This document shows positions 43,361 to 52,922 of a DNA stretch of 64,000 nucleotides, one piece after another (position 1 is the first letter of the stretch; each line of letters opens with the position of its first letter). This DNA is from Halostella limicola (GTDB lineage Archaea; Halobacteriota; Halobacteria; Halobacteriales; Natronoarchaeaceae). The notes under the pieces are model-generated. The model was not told the DNA's origin, ran no database searches, and was given only the letters and a program-made list of their open reading frames with translations. The stretch lies in NCBI RefSeq assembly GCF_003675875.1, contig NZ_RCDI01000001.1, forward strand, positions 434,001-498,000, given 5' to 3'. A program made the position numbers and the translations under genes.

Positions 43361-44595
43361 CGCCCGAGCACCTCCATCGGCCGTGCACGATAGCTCAGGT
43401 ACACCGGATACAACGACGCGATGACGCCGATCACGACCGCGAGCCCGATCCCGTATGGGGCGAGTCCCGGGTGGAACTGTGCAACAGTGGTCTGCTCGAA
43501 GTACGACGCCGCAAAGCGGTTCGTCGCGACGATGCCGGCGCCGCCGACGAGGACGCCGAGTACCCCCCCGAGGACGGCGACAGTAAGCACCTCTGCGAAG
43601 ACGACGAGGGCGCGCGAACGCCGCGAAAACCCGACTGCCGACAGCAGGGCGAGGCGGCGACGGTCGCTCGTCACCTCCAGGCCCATCGTTGTGGCGACGG
43701 CCAACGCACCGACGGCGACGGCCGTGACGAACGCGGCCGCCGCGACGGCCATCGGGAGGTCGCCGACGTCGCCGCGCGCGACACCGACGTCACCACGGGC
43801 GATCACGTTCGTCTCGGGATACGTCCCCGCTAGGTCGTCGCGGACGGACGGATCGTTCGTTCGCACGAGCAACTGGTTCGCCTGGTCGCCGTCCATCGCT
43901 CCCGTCACCGCCTGGAGTTCGCTGAGATGCATCACGGCGATCGGAACGGATCCCATTCCCGTGGACTGGCCTGCAGTGACGTTGACAACGGTCATCGACT
44001 GTGGTTCGGCGTTCCGGGTGCGGAGAGTCAGCGCGTCGCTACGTGAGGCGTTCAGAAGATCGGCAGCGCTCTCGCTCAAGACGACTTCGTTCGTGCGAGC
44101 GCCGTCGTACGACCCGTTCGCGTAACCGGGATCGCCGGGTGTCATGCCGGCCGTCGAGACGCCAGCCACTTCGTAGCCGTCGGCCGCGGGAACGACGCCG
44201 ACCGCGAGGACGTACTCGGCCGTCCCCGCCGCGGCATGCTCGAGACGGATAAACTCGAGCAGCACCGGTGTTGCGTACTCGACCCGCGAATCCGCAGCGA
44301 TCGATGCCGCCGTCGTGTGGGTGCCACCGAGGCGGACCCCGTCCGAGGCGACCGTCATCGGCGAGGCACCGCCCTCCGGGACGATCCAGTAGTCGACGTC
44401 CTCGCTCTGGACCGTCGTCTGGCCGGCCAGGCCGAGCGACACGCCGGTGACGGTCAGCGTGAAGCCGATGGCGATAGCGACACCGAGGACGGTCACTAGT
44501 ACGCGCCGCGATTCGCTGCCGAAGAGACGGGCAATGACACCGCGTGCGCCGATCCCGGCGAGGCCGGCCAGCCGCCGGATGCCGCGCCTATCCAT
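43357..44595 (-). CDS. FtsX/MacB-type ABC permease (412 aa)
   Basis: It has the same topology as the next permease: an N-terminal helix (about residues 33-55), a long outer domain with [15 protein letters not shown] and [13 protein letters not shown] segments, then three helices (about 285-315, 330-360 and 380-400) with [24 protein letters not shown]. It starts inside the end of the ATPase gene (8 bp overlap), and ends with an ATGA overlap to the next permease. The two permeases probably form a heterodimer, LolC/LolE-like. Confidence 0.92.
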   Translation of the reverse strand: MDRRGIRRLAGLAGIGARGVIARLFGSESRRVLVTVLGVAIAIGFTLTVTGVSLGLAGQTTVQSEDVDYWIVPEGGASPMTVASDGVRLGGTHTTAASIAADSRVEYATPVLLEFIRLEHAAAGTAEYVLAVGVVPAADGYEVAGVSTAGMTPGDPGYANGSYDGARTNEVVLSESAADLLNASRSDALTLRTRNAEPQSMTVVNVTAGQSTGMGSVPIAVMHLSELQAVTGAMDGDQANQLLVRTNDPSVRDDLAGTYPETNVIARGDVGVARGDVGDLPMAVAAAAFVTAVAVGALAVATTMGLEVTSDRRRLALLSAVGFSRRSRALVVFAEVLTVAVLGGVLGVLVGGAGIVATNRFAASYFEQTTVAQFHPGLAPYGIGLAVVIGVIASLYPVYLSYRARPMEVLGR

Positions 44596-45304
44596 CGTCC
44601 ACCCGTCGGCCGTCGCGCAGGCGAACGACGCGGTCGGTCCGAGCGAGCGTGCGCTCGTCGTGGGAGGCGAGCACTACTGCGCGGTCGTCCGCGACGTCGG
44701 TCAGGACGTCGAGTACTCGGTCACCGGTTTCCGAGTCCAGTTCACCAGTCGGTTCGTCGGCGAGGACGACGTCCGGATCCGACGCGAGCGCCCGCGCGAT
44801 AGCGACTCGCTGCTGTTCGCCGCCGCTCAACTCGTCGGGGGAGTGGTCGATGCGATCGCCGAGGCCGACGGCTTCGAGGAGGGACGTCGCTCGTTCTCGC
44901 CGTCGTCGCTTCGAAGTGCCCTGCTCGACCAACGGCAGCGCGACGTTGCCGCGGGCCGACAGCGACGGGAGGAGATAGAACCGTTGGAAGACGATCCCGA
45001 CGCGGTCACGACGGAGTCGCGTTCGCCCCCGACTGGAGAGTTCCGACACGTCAGTGCCGCCGATCTGAATACTCCCACGAGTCGGTGCGTCGAGGCCGGC
45101 AAGCAGGTGCAGCAGCGTCGATTTCCCGCTCCCGCTGGGACCGGCGAGGCCGACGACGTCGCCTGCCGCGACGTCGAGTGAGACGCCGTCGAGCGCCCGG
45201 ACCGTCGGATACTCCCGCGACCGGAAGCGATCGAGCAGTCCCCTGCCGCCGCGGGTGTACTCGCGCGTCAGCGATCGGCAGGCGAGTATCGGATTCGTTA
45301 CCAT
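44588..45304 (-). CDS. MacB/LolD-type ABC ATPase (238 aa)
   Basis: Nucleotide-binding subunit. Walker A is [21 protein letters not shown] (in overlap), Q-loop [13 protein letters not shown], signature [16 protein letters not shown], Walker [14 protein letters not shown]-loop [13 protein letters not shown]. The subfamily works by mechanotransmission, extracting or moving lipoproteins, peptides or surface proteins rather than pumping through a channel. It overlaps the permease gene and lies 55 bp downstream of the large surface-protein gene. Confidence 0.95.
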   Translation of the reverse strand: MVTNPILACRSLTREYTRGGRGLLDRFRSREYPTVRALDGVSLDVAAGDVVGLAGPSGSGKSTLLHLLAGLDAPTRGSIQIGGTDVSELSSRGRTRLRRDRVGIVFQRFYLLPSLSARGNVALPLVEQGTSKRRRRERATSLLEAVGLGDRIDHSPDELSGGEQQRVAIARALASDPDVVLADEPTGELDSETGDRVLDVLTDVADDRAVVLASHDERTLARTDRVVRLRDGRRVDDG

Positions 45305-45359
45305 TACGTTGGAAAAGGAAAAGAAGAGGGTGGACTTAAACGTCTTGTTTGGCCGACCC

Positions 45360-48300
45360 CTACGAATCGTCGCCTGACTCGTCTAAGATATCGGCCGCAT
45401 CGAGTTCCTCGCCGTCGTCAGTGTCGTCCGATGTCGACGACTCAGGATCGGCATCGGCCGAGGTCTGCTCGTCGCTGAATACATCGGACGCTGTCGGTTC
45501 ATTTCGAGTTTCTTCCGGGCCACCCGTCGTGCCGAATCCCGTCGCAGCGTTCAGGCCGTCGTCAGGTTCCGTCGTAGCCTTATCCGCTGATCGGGATGAC
45601 GGCTCACCGCTCGAATCGTCAGGCGTCTCGTCAAGCGATTCAGATGCGGGTGCGTCGTCCGCTTCGACGCCGCTATCGGACCATCCCGAGGGAGCCTCCT
45701 GGGTTTCCGGGGACGTGTCACCGGCGCTCCCCATCCCTTGGGCGGGGTCGTCGAGGACGTCGTCGGTCCCGGCGTCACCGGGACCGTTCGACCCTCCGCC
45801 GAAGCCTTCCGGCGGGAAGTCGTGGTCGTCGCTCTGCCACGCGTAGTAAGCGAGGCCGATGATCGCCAGCAGGACCAGTAGGACGAACCACAGCAGCACA
45901 CCCGGACCGTCGTCGTCTCCGACAGGGGACGCGGGTGCGGCGGTCGTGGTCGTCGTCGACGCTTCATCGCCGACGGCGAGTTCGCCGGCGTCGACGCCGC
46001 CGATACCGATCTGATAGCGTCCAGATTCATCGAACGTTCGAGTGAACGTCACCTGCTGGGATTCGCCCGGCGCGAGGGTGACGGACTGCTGGTCGACGAC
46101 TTCACCGTCGACGGTGAGGTCGATGGTGAACGTCTCCTCCGAGTCGCCGGTGTTCTCGACGGTGGCGCTGATGGCCGTCTCCTCGCCGACCGTGATGACG
46201 TCCGGTTCGATCGACGCGTCGGTTATCTCGTACGAGGGCTCGGCCGGGCCGGGCGCGGAGGCTCCGACTGCAAACAGCGACAGCCCGGGCGACTCGGCGC
46301 GGTACCGGTAGCCCGACTCGGTCGACGTGACCGGCGTGGTATCGAGCTCCTGCCACTCGCCGTCGCTGTACCGATACATCGAGATGTCGGTGAAGGAGTG
46401 GCCCCCCTCGTCGAGCATCGACTGGTCGACGGTAAACGTGAACGAGACGTCATCAGTCGGCGGTTCCTCGTCGTACGAGACGTTGATGTACTCGACGCCG
46501 GCGTTCGCGCCGGGCATCGAGGGCGGCCGCTCGGTCCCTTGCGCGACCGTCATGTCGAAGTCCATGTTCTGCGTGAACTCGACGGACACCTCCTCGAGCC
46601 GGACGTTCTCCTGGTTCGCGAACACCGAGGAGACGTTGACATCGACCGCCTGGAACGCCTTGGCGTTGCGGATCTGAATCACCGCTCTGCCGTTGTCGTT
46701 CGTGACGTTAATCTCGGTGGGCTTGATCGGTGGGCCGACGCCGCCGGGGGGAGCACCGCCACCGCCGCCACCGACTCCGGGTGCACCGCCTTCGTCGGTT
46801 TCGTTGCCGTCGTCGGTCTCGTTACCGTCGTCAGTTTCGTTGCCGTCGCTCCCGTCGTCGCCGGAGTCCGTTCCGTCGTCGAGTTGGAACGTTCCCGTAT
46901 CGGTGTACATCGTCGTCCCGTCGTCCTCGACGGCGACGTGGACCCAGCGGTACTGCGTGTTCGTCGTCCAGTTGTCGAGCGTCTCCACGGTGATCGTCTC
47001 GCTGGCGGTCCCGTTGATCGCCGTCAGTGAGACGTCGAGGCGCTCGCCGCCCTCCGCAGCGATGTATTCGGTGTTCGGTTCGACGGAGTCAGGTGCGACG
47101 GCGTCGATGACTTCCGGGATATTGACCGGAGACATTCGGCGCTGGTTGTTCACCCGTAGGACGCCGTTCGTTCGATTCACTGAGTGCTCGATCGTCACGT
47201 CCTCGGAGACGTTGAAGTCCGAGGAGATCTCTTCCTCAACGTCGATGACGAAGCTCTGGTTTACCCACCCAGTCATCTCGTCGTACACAACGACGGTGTG
47301 ACCGACCGTTCCGTCCGAGGTGCCCGCGGTGGCGTCGAACGTGAGATTCGCGCCAGGTGCGACCGACGACTGCTCGTCGATCGTCGTCGGGTCGACCGTC
47401 GACGCACCTTCCTGGACTGCGGCCTGTTCGACGCCGAGGACGGTGACGTTCCCGTCGATGGAGAGGTTACCGTCGGAGACGACGAAGCCGTTACCGCCGG
47501 AGGCGTTGACCATCATGAGGGCGTACTGGCCCGACTGCGTCGGCTGGAACTGGAACGTGGCGTCGCCGTTCTCGTCCAGCGTCGCGTTCCCGACGCTCGT
47601 GAATTCGACGTTCGCGTTGACGTCCGAGACGCTCATCTCCAGTAACGAGAGCGAGTCGAGATTCTGCGTCTGCATGCGTCCAGCGACGAGGTGGACGTCT
47701 TCGTTGCGGAACTCCGCGGAGTTCCCGTTGGCGGTGCTGAGGTCGAACTCGACCGTCACGGTGTCGCTCTCGTTGTAGACCGCGATCGGGTCCTTGTTCA
47801 GGTTCGTCTCGTCACCACTCGGGCTCCGGATCCGCCAGTCGGCGTTGGGGATCGCGGTCGCCGCGGTCGACTCGTCCGTCCGGAGCGGCAGGACTGACCG
47901 GTCCCAGACGTCGACCTTTTCGAGTAGGGCCGCAGCCTCCGCCGCCTGACACGACCCCTCGACGATCGTTACGTTCTGAGACATATCGAGCGACGCGGAG
48001 GAGCCGTCACCGGAGAGGATGTTCCATGATTTGATTTCACCGCCACCGTAGCGGTCATCCTCCTCGGGGTGCTGGTGGTGGGCATTCTGGTTAAACCCAG
48101 GCTGGATGAACAGCCCCTCGAAGTCATCGCTCTCGAGCCCACGTAGTGCTCCGCCATCAGTCCGAGCACCCGTCCAGAACCAGTCGACGTGACTCGCATT
48201 CCCGTCAATGGTGAAGTTATCGTGGAGGTTCGGTGACGTCCCGTCACCGTAGTAATCGTCTTTCACGGCCCACTCGCTCCCGGAGGGGACACCGGAGATG

Positions 48301-48677
48301 TTGAACGAGACGTTTCCGCCGCCGCTATCACTCCCTAGCTCGTCGTGGACGATGACGAGGCTCAGACCTTCTGCACCATTATACAGCAACAGTTGACTCG
48401 TCTCGTTCTCCTGGAGGGGTATCGTTCCGTGCGAGCTGTAGTTTCCATCGTGGGCCCGATAATCGTAGAACTCCTCGACTGTGGTCGACCCGTTGCCGTA
48501 CGGCGCGACGGTAGCGATGCACTCGCCGTCCTGAACGACCGCGTAGGTCGTCTCGTTCGATTGAGTCCCCTCCGTAGTTGCGGAACTCATTCCGCCGGCG
48601 GCGACCGGCGCTGCAACAAGCGTTACTGCGAGAGCGAGGACGAATATCGTAGCGGCAGATGTCCGCGTCTTGTTCAT
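45360..48677 (-). CDS. Large PGF-pre-PGF surface protein with C-terminal membrane anchor (1105 aa)
   Basis: It has a signal peptide (TSAATIFVLALAVTLVAAPVAAGG) and an outer region of beta-sandwich modules with many NxS/T sites. An acidic spacer with GNETDD-type repeats and a glycine/proline run follows (near residues 650-690). The PGF-pre-PGF domain comes next (about 695-850: AVIQIRNAKAFQAVDVNVSS..., ending GLSLFAVGA), then a CARDB-like domain (ISATVENTGDSEETF..., about 865-945). The single helix is GVLLWFVLLVLLAIIGLAYYAW, followed by about 135 residues of acidic Ser/Asp/Glu-rich cytoplasmic tail. It heads the operon with the ABC exporter. The start MNKTRTS is preferred over MLKNQK ten codons upstream. 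Confidence 0.88.
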   Translation of the reverse strand: MNKTRTSAATIFVLALAVTLVAAPVAAGGMSSATTEGTQSNETTYAVVQDGECIATVAPYGNGSTTVEEFYDYRAHDGNYSSHGTIPLQENETSQLLLYNGAEGLSLVIVHDELGSDSGGGNVSFNISGVPSGSEWAVKDDYYGDGTSPNLHDNFTIDGNASHVDWFWTGARTDGGALRGLESDDFEGLFIQPGFNQNAHHQHPEEDDRYGGGEIKSWNILSGDGSSASLDMSQNVTIVEGSCQAAEAAALLEKVDVWDRSVLPLRTDESTAATAIPNADWRIRSPSGDETNLNKDPIAVYNESDTVTVEFDLSTANGNSAEFRNEDVHLVAGRMQTQNLDSLSLLEMSVSDVNANVEFTSVGNATLDENGDATFQFQPTQSGQYALMMVNASGGNGFVVSDGNLSIDGNVTVLGVEQAAVQEGASTVDPTTIDEQSSVAPGANLTFDATAGTSDGTVGHTVVVYDEMTGWVNQSFVIDVEEEISSDFNVSEDVTIEHSVNRTNGVLRVNNQRRMSPVNIPEVIDAVAPDSVEPNTEYIAAEGGERLDVSLTAINGTASETITVETLDNWTTNTQYRWVHVAVEDDGTTMYTDTGTFQLDDGTDSGDDGSDGNETDDGNETDDGNETDEGGAPGVGGGGGGAPPGGVGPPIKPTEINVTNDNGRAVIQIRNAKAFQAVDVNVSSVFANQENVRLEEVSVEFTQNMDFDMTVAQGTERPPSMPGANAGVEYINVSYDEEPPTDDVSFTFTVDQSMLDEGGHSFTDISMYRYSDGEWQELDTTPVTSTESGYRYRAESPGLSLFAVGASAPGPAEPSYEITDASIEPDVITVGEETAISATVENTGDSEETFTIDLTVDGEVVDQQSVTLAPGESQQVTFTRTFDESGRYQIGIGGVDAGELAVGDEASTTTTTAAPASPVGDDDGPGVLLWFVLLVLLAIIGLAYYAWQSDDHDFPPEGFGGGSNGPGDAGTDDVLDDPAQGMGSAGDTSPETQEAPSGWSDSGVEADDAPASESLDETPDDSSGEPSSRSADKATTEPDDGLNAATGFGTTGGPEETRNEPTASDVFSDEQTSADADPESSTSDDTDDGEELDAADILDESGDDS

Positions 48678-48942
48678 ACCACTTCCCTCCTTTTGATTTT
48701 TGAGCAACTGCCCCGATGGGTTGTTGCGTCGGGCCAGTCTCTCACCGGCCTTGTAGTACCTTTAGACGTGTACTTTCGCATAGCCAACACATCATTGTGT
48801 GGTCGTATAACATTTACTCAATCTCTGCTCGCGGATTTTCAAAAATGATAACCAGAACGGGAGTGAGATCGCCTACGCCAATATAATTTCTATTACGTGT
48901 CTGATCCACAAACGTTATTCCGACGGTCCAATTGGGTCGACT
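48678..48942. other. Divergent promoter region between two surface-protein genes
   Basis: An AT-rich 265 bp region with no gene. It must hold the promoters of the PGF-pre-PGF operon (leftward) and the Thr-rich surface protein (rightward). AT-rich elements lie near 48770-48810 and 48880-48915, but I could not assign TATA boxes securely. Confidence 0.5.
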
Positions 48943-50019
48943 ATGGAAACACGGGTCCGGATTCCGACACTACTCTGTCTGTTACTCGTTATGGCCGTCG
49001 CCGTGCCGTTGCCTTCCGCCGGAACGGCCGACAGCGCAAGCAATGAGTACGATATCTCTATTGCCGAGAGCGTCGACACGCCGTCTCGAACGGTGACGTT
49101 TCAGGACAGAGACCACGACGTCTCCGCCATCGCGGTCGCTGACCCCGGCGATTCGGTGTCAGTCGACGTGACCGCGCCCGAGGGGTCGTACCGCGTGTAT
49201 CTCTACAACGGCGACGAGCAGATCGAGGCCTCGAAACGGGGTGACGGTGACAGTTCGGTTTCCTTCGATCTCGCCGGGTACGATACCGGAACATATCTGG
49301 TCACCGTGTACCAGGACGGGGACTACGAGGCGATTCATCCGCTCGTCGTTCGTGGCTACGACGTCGCCGTCGATCACCCCTCGAGCGTGACGACGGGCAA
49401 CGCTATCGACGTTGAGGTCGAACTGACCCAAACAGCAGATACCGCTTCCCCCGATAGTGTCGAGATCTCAGTCGCAGACCAGGACGAATCGGTCAACGTG
49501 ACCGCGACGCAGGAGGGGGACACGACCTACGCCGCCTCTGTGCCGACCGACGACCTCGGAACCGGCGAGTACAACGTCTACGCCGGCGTCAGGACCGATG
49601 AGACGGCCTTCGGTGAGCGAGAAATCGTCGGCGTCAGTGGGGCCTCAAGCGTTGAGATCACGGAACCCGAGCCGACGACCACGAGCACTCCGACGACGAC
49701 TCGCACCACGACAACGGAATCAACGACTACGCAACCTACTACGACTGCACCGCAGACAACAGTCGAGAACCGGACGACAACGACGACACAGACGACCACG
49801 ACGACGCAGACAACCACTCCGACCGCGACACCGACGGAAACGACCCCAACGACCACTGAAACGGATGCGACAACGTCGACTACGGACGAGGGAGTGTTGA
49901 CGCCGAACGCGACAACGACCGATGCGAGTGCGTCGACCGGCCAACCCGGTGTCGGTGCCGTCGGCGCAGTCGGAGCGGTTCTCGCGGTTGCCATTCTCGC
50001 CGTTCGTCGACGGAGGTAA
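48943..50019 (+). CDS. Thr-rich surface protein with PGF-CTERM-like anchor (358 aa)
   Basis: A signal peptide (RIPTLLCLLLVMAVAVPLPSAGTA) is followed by two beta-sandwich domains (about residues 30-140 and 145-235). A stalk of about 95 residues almost wholly of Thr with Pro/Glu comes next (240-335). The end is GQPGVGAVGAVGAVLAVAILAVRRRR, which matches the PGF-CTERM arrangement (short motif, helix, Arg cluster) with PGV in place of PGF. Such proteins are cut by an archaeosortase and lipid-anchored; the Thr stalk is a likely O-glycosylation region. It is divergent from the PGF-pre-PGF operon. Confidence 0.85.
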   Translation: METRVRIPTLLCLLLVMAVAVPLPSAGTADSASNEYDISIAESVDTPSRTVTFQDRDHDVSAIAVADPGDSVSVDVTAPEGSYRVYLYNGDEQIEASKRGDGDSSVSFDLAGYDTGTYLVTVYQDGDYEAIHPLVVRGYDVAVDHPSSVTTGNAIDVEVELTQTADTASPDSVEISVADQDESVNVTATQEGDTTYAASVPTDDLGTGEYNVYAGVRTDETAFGEREIVGVSGASSVEITEPEPTTTSTPTTTRTTTTESTTTQPTTTAPQTTVENRTTTTTQTTTTTQTTTPTATPTETTPTTTETDATTSTTDEGVLTPNATTTDASASTGQPGVGAVGAVGAVLAVAILAVRRRR

Positions 50020-50032
50020 GGATCCGACTGGC

Positions 50033-50037
50033 TTTTA
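50033..50037 (+). promoter_or_regulatory. TATA-like box before the DUF1616 gene
   Basis: GCTTTTACC is centred about 27 bp before the ATG at 50062. The gene may therefore be transcribed independently of the surface protein gene 42 bp upstream. Confidence 0.5.
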
Positions 50038-50061
50038 CCGCTCCTGCTACATGACTTTGGT

Positions 50062-51264
50062 ATGACCGACGTTCGGGCGTGGAAACTGTTGCTGCCGGCG
50101 CCCATTCGCTCTCTCCCCGCAGACCTTGCTGCAGTGGTCGGCCTCGTCGCACTGACGAACATCGCGGTTCTGACACCCGTTGTCCGAGAGACGCCCCTTC
50201 GCGTCGTCGTGGGGCTACCGTTCGTGCTCTTTATCCCCGGGTATGCATTCATCGCTGCCCTCTTTCCGGAAGCAGGAGAACCGCCTGTCGATGAGGACGA
50301 CACCGATGCCGACGGCCGGATCGAACGCATGGCCGACCGGGGCATCGACGGGATCGAGCGCGTCGCCCTGTCGTTCGGCTTGAGCATCGCCATTGTCCCG
50401 TTGATCGGTCTCGTCCTCAACTTCACACCGTGGGGGATCCGCCTCGTCCCGGTTCTCCTCTCGGTTACTGGGTTCACGCTTGCCGCGACGGCTGTCGCCG
50501 CCCAGCGGCGCTTGGCTCTCCCGGAAGACGAACGCTTTCGGGTTCCGTATCGAGCGTGGCTCGCGGCAGGACGCTCGGAACTCTTCAGTCCGGATACTCG
50601 CGCCGACGCGGTTTTGAACGTCGTGCTCGTCCTGAGTCTGATCCTTGCGGTCGGGAGCGTGGGGTACGCAGTCGCCGTCCCCCAGCAGGGCGAGTCGTTC
50701 TCCGAGTTCTACCTCCTCACCGAGAACGAAACCGGCGAGCTCGTCGCCGACGGCTACCCGTCGAACGTCACCAGTGGGGAAAGCGAAGAACTCGTCGTCG
50801 GGGTGGGGAACCACGAGCACGAGCCGACCACGTACGAGGTGGTGGTTCAACTCCAGCGAGTCGAGACGACAAATAACTCGACGCAAGTGTTGGAGCGCGA
50901 GGATCTGACTCGCTTCTCGACCGGCGAGATCGATCACAACGAGACGTGGCACCACAAACACAACGTCTCGCCGACGATGACTGGCGAGGGTCTGCGACTG
51001 ACGTACATGCTGTACCGAGATGAGGCGCCTGACGAGCCGACGGTCGAGACCGCGTACCGAGAGTTGCATCTCTGGGTGAACGTCTCCGAGTCCGACACTG
51101 GATCAGCAGCTTCAGCACGGGCAGTACATTCGTTCACGAGCAATCCTCTGTCAACACCGTCGGTACAGTCTACTTCTGGTCTAGTTGGGGCACCGGTTGC
51201 GCCTGCTGGCGATACGAGTCGTATACATTCATCGCCCAGTCGACCGCTGCTTCGCGCTCGTTGA
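50062..51264 (+). CDS. DUF1616 membrane protein (400 aa)
   Basis: The N-terminal half holds four membrane helices with the DUF1616 pattern VVVGLPFVLFIPGYAFIAALFPE and RVALSFGLSIAIVPLIGLVLN. A fifth helix (AVLNVVLVLSLILAVGSVGYAVAVP) leads to an extracytoplasmic domain with YLLTENETGELVADGYPSNVTSGE, ending YRELHLWVNVSES. The last ~50 residues (from about 352) do not look like the family: they are Ser/Pro/Arg-rich and run antisense into the regulator gene at 51170. The natural end may have been lost and replaced. DUF1616 proteins are often linked to surface-protein and glycosylation genes. Confidence 0.82.
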   Translation: MTDVRAWKLLLPAPIRSLPADLAAVVGLVALTNIAVLTPVVRETPLRVVVGLPFVLFIPGYAFIAALFPEAGEPPVDEDDTDADGRIERMADRGIDGIERVALSFGLSIAIVPLIGLVLNFTPWGIRLVPVLLSVTGFTLAATAVAAQRRLALPEDERFRVPYRAWLAAGRSELFSPDTRADAVLNVVLVLSLILAVGSVGYAVAVPQQGESFSEFYLLTENETGELVADGYPSNVTSGESEELVVGVGNHEHEPTTYEVVVQLQRVETTNNSTQVLEREDLTRFSTGEIDHNETWHHKHNVSPTMTGEGLRLTYMLYRDEAPDEPTVETAYRELHLWVNVSESDTGSAASARAVHSFTSNPLSTPSVQSTSGLVGAPVAPAGDTSRIHSSPSRPLLRAR

Positions 51265-51952
51265 CGAGCACGCCGCCGATGCCGCTGTTCTCGTCGTAGA
51301 CCACGAGACAGCTGTACGTTCGGTCGACGTGCTCGGCGATAATGAGCCCGTACGGCACGTCGTCGATAAGATACGGTCGCAGGTTGCCGACGTCGAGCAG
51401 TTCTGTCAACCAGTCGTACGCCTCACGAACGTGATCGTACACCTCCTCGCGAAACACGATCTCTGCGGTTGCACCGCCCGAGATGGCATCATGGAGCGCG
51501 TCGGCTGTTTTCGGCGCCGCGTGTGCCCGCGAAATACCCCGGAGGCGCTCGCTCTCACGGATGATGTTGGAGAGGATGGTCACCGGAACGTGGGGGGCGG
51601 GATCTTCGGCGACGAAGATGTCTGCATCACGAACAAGATCGAGACTGATCGGCCCATCCCCGGGGAGGAGGGCGAGAAGGTCGGCCGCAGCCATGACGGC
51701 GACGACGCCGTCCCTGTAGCGGACGTACTGTTCATAAAGCAGTCGTCCACTCACAGTGACTCGATATCCCTCATCGTCATACTCGATGAGTCCCAACTGT
51801 TCAAGGTCCCAGATGGCTCGGTTAACGGTCGACCGTGAGACGTTAACTAGGTCCACGAGATCACGTTTGTTCGATGGATTTCCGTCTAACGCTTTGAGGA
51901 ACTTGACCCGCTTGAAGACGGTTTCCATCACCTCACGTGGACCAGGACTCAT
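51170..51952 (-). CDS. HTH regulator, FilR1/DUF1724-type (260 aa)
   Basis: An N-terminal winged HTH (KRDLVDLVNVSRSTVNRAIWDLEQLGLIEYDDEGYRVTVSGRLLYEQY in overlap; recognition helix about residues 34-46). The C-terminal ~170 residues form the FilR1-type domain (IFVAEDPAPHVPV..., RLRGISRAHAAPKTADALHD, AEIVFREEVYDHV, YGLIIAEHVDRTYSCLVVYDENSGIGGVLVN). It is paralogous to the gene at 52122 and shares its promoter arrangement. The 3' end overlaps the DUF1616 gene by 95 bp, convergent. Confidence 0.9.
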   Translation of the reverse strand: MSPGPREVMETVFKRVKFLKALDGNPSNKRDLVDLVNVSRSTVNRAIWDLEQLGLIEYDDEGYRVTVSGRLLYEQYVRYRDGVVAVMAAADLLALLPGDGPISLDLVRDADIFVAEDPAPHVPVTILSNIIRESERLRGISRAHAAPKTADALHDAISGGATAEIVFREEVYDHVREAYDWLTELLDVGNLRPYLIDDVPYGLIIAEHVDRTYSCLVVYDENSGIGGVLVNEREAAVDWAMNVYDSYRQQAQPVPQLDQK

Positions 51953-51960
51953 TGTTAAAC

Positions 51961-51996
51961 TTCCACAGTATTATTTCCACAGTAACTTCTTTATGC
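51961..51996 (-). promoter_or_regulatory. Promoter and probable operator of the 51170 regulator
   Basis: On the - strand, GCATAAAG (51989-51996) serves as TATA box, followed by AGTTACTGT about 3 bp downstream. The segment TTCCACAGTA occurs twice as a direct repeat (51961-51970 and 51975-51984 on the + strand). The AGTTACTGT core and its distance from the TATA box recur at the paralogous gene (52923-52945). Sites just downstream of the TATA box suggest repression, probably autoregulation. Confidence 0.6.
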
Positions 51997-52121
51997 TTTT
52001 TCCGTATCCCTAGTCACCAGATTTCGGGTAATTTACTAATAAGAATCCGCATTTCGTACAACTCGTAAGACGAAGATCGGTCGAACAAAGCGGGATGGTA
52101 AGTGGAGGGGGAAAGGAATAC

Positions 52122-52901
52122 TCACTGTGCCTCACGGTCGGGAACCCGCCGGGCCTTCTCTCGAAACGCTTCGACTGTGGCCGTCGCCCACTCAATCGCT
52201 GCGTCGGTATCGTTGACGATCACTCCCATTACACTGGTATCGTCGTAGACGATCAGACAGGCGACCGTCTCGTCACCGTGGTCGGCGATCGCCAGCCCGT
52301 AGGGGAGGTCGTCCGTAACGTACGGTCGATAGTCCCCCGATTCGACGCGGTCGGCTACCCAGTCGTACGCCGACAGAATGTGTTCGTACACCTCCTCGCG
52401 AAACACGATCTCGACGGTGCCGCCGTTTGTTATCACGTTATGCAGCGCGTCATCCGTTTTGGCAGCGGCATGCGTTCGCGAAATGCCACGGATCCGGTCG
52501 GCGCCACGGATTGCATCAGTGAGGGTGGTTGCCGGGATGTGGGAGGCGGGGTTCTCGGCCGTAACAACGTCGGCACCGCGAAGAAAGTCGACGCTGAGCG
52601 GTGCAGCCGCCGGTATGAATTGGAGGAGGCTGTTGGCGTCGACGATGGCCCTTACCGCCGTTTGGTATCGGCTGTACTGGTCGTACAGAAGATGGCCGCT
52701 GACTGTTAGCTGGTATCCGCCATCGCGGTATCCAACGAGTCCACACTGTTCGAGGTCCCTAATCGCACGATTGACAGTCGAACGAGACACACCAATGCGA
52801 TCCACGAGGTCTCGTTTCTCCGCGGGATCATCTTTCAACGACTCGAGAAACTCAACCCGCTTGAACACCGTGTCCATCAGATGCCGCGGGTCCTGACTCA
52901 T
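52122..52901 (-). CDS. HTH regulator, FilR1/DUF1724-type, paralogue (259 aa)
   Basis: It has the same architecture as the gene at 51170: HTH with KRDLVDRIGVSRSTVNRAIRDLEQCGL, then VVTAENPASHIPATTL, RIRGISRTHAAAKTDDALHN, VEIVFREEVYEHILSAYDWV, and IADHGDETVACLIVYDDTSVMGVIVND. The two proteins align end to end at roughly half identity, so they arose by tandem duplication. The recognition helix (SRSTVNRAI) is identical in both, hence they probably bind the same DNA sequence. Confidence 0.9.
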   Translation of the reverse strand: MSQDPRHLMDTVFKRVEFLESLKDDPAEKRDLVDRIGVSRSTVNRAIRDLEQCGLVGYRDGGYQLTVSGHLLYDQYSRYQTAVRAIVDANSLLQFIPAAAPLSVDFLRGADVVTAENPASHIPATTLTDAIRGADRIRGISRTHAAAKTDDALHNVITNGGTVEIVFREEVYEHILSAYDWVADRVESGDYRPYVTDDLPYGLAIADHGDETVACLIVYDDTSVMGVIVNDTDAAIEWATATVEAFREKARRVPDREAQ

Positions 52902-52922
52902 CGTTTTCTCTCCGGAGATAAT

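Noticed and set aside
46790-46870. Tandem GTCGGTTTCGTTGCCGTC-like repeats
   Set aside because: They encode the GNETDD acidic spacer of the PGF-pre-PGF protein and are explained by coding low complexity.
49680-49910. Repetitive ACGACNAC-type DNA in the Thr stalk, looking like a short tandem-repeat array or CRISPR-like region
   Set aside because: It encodes the Thr/Pro stalk of the surface protein in a single open frame; units are irregular and there are no spacers. No CRISPR array is present anywhere in the window.
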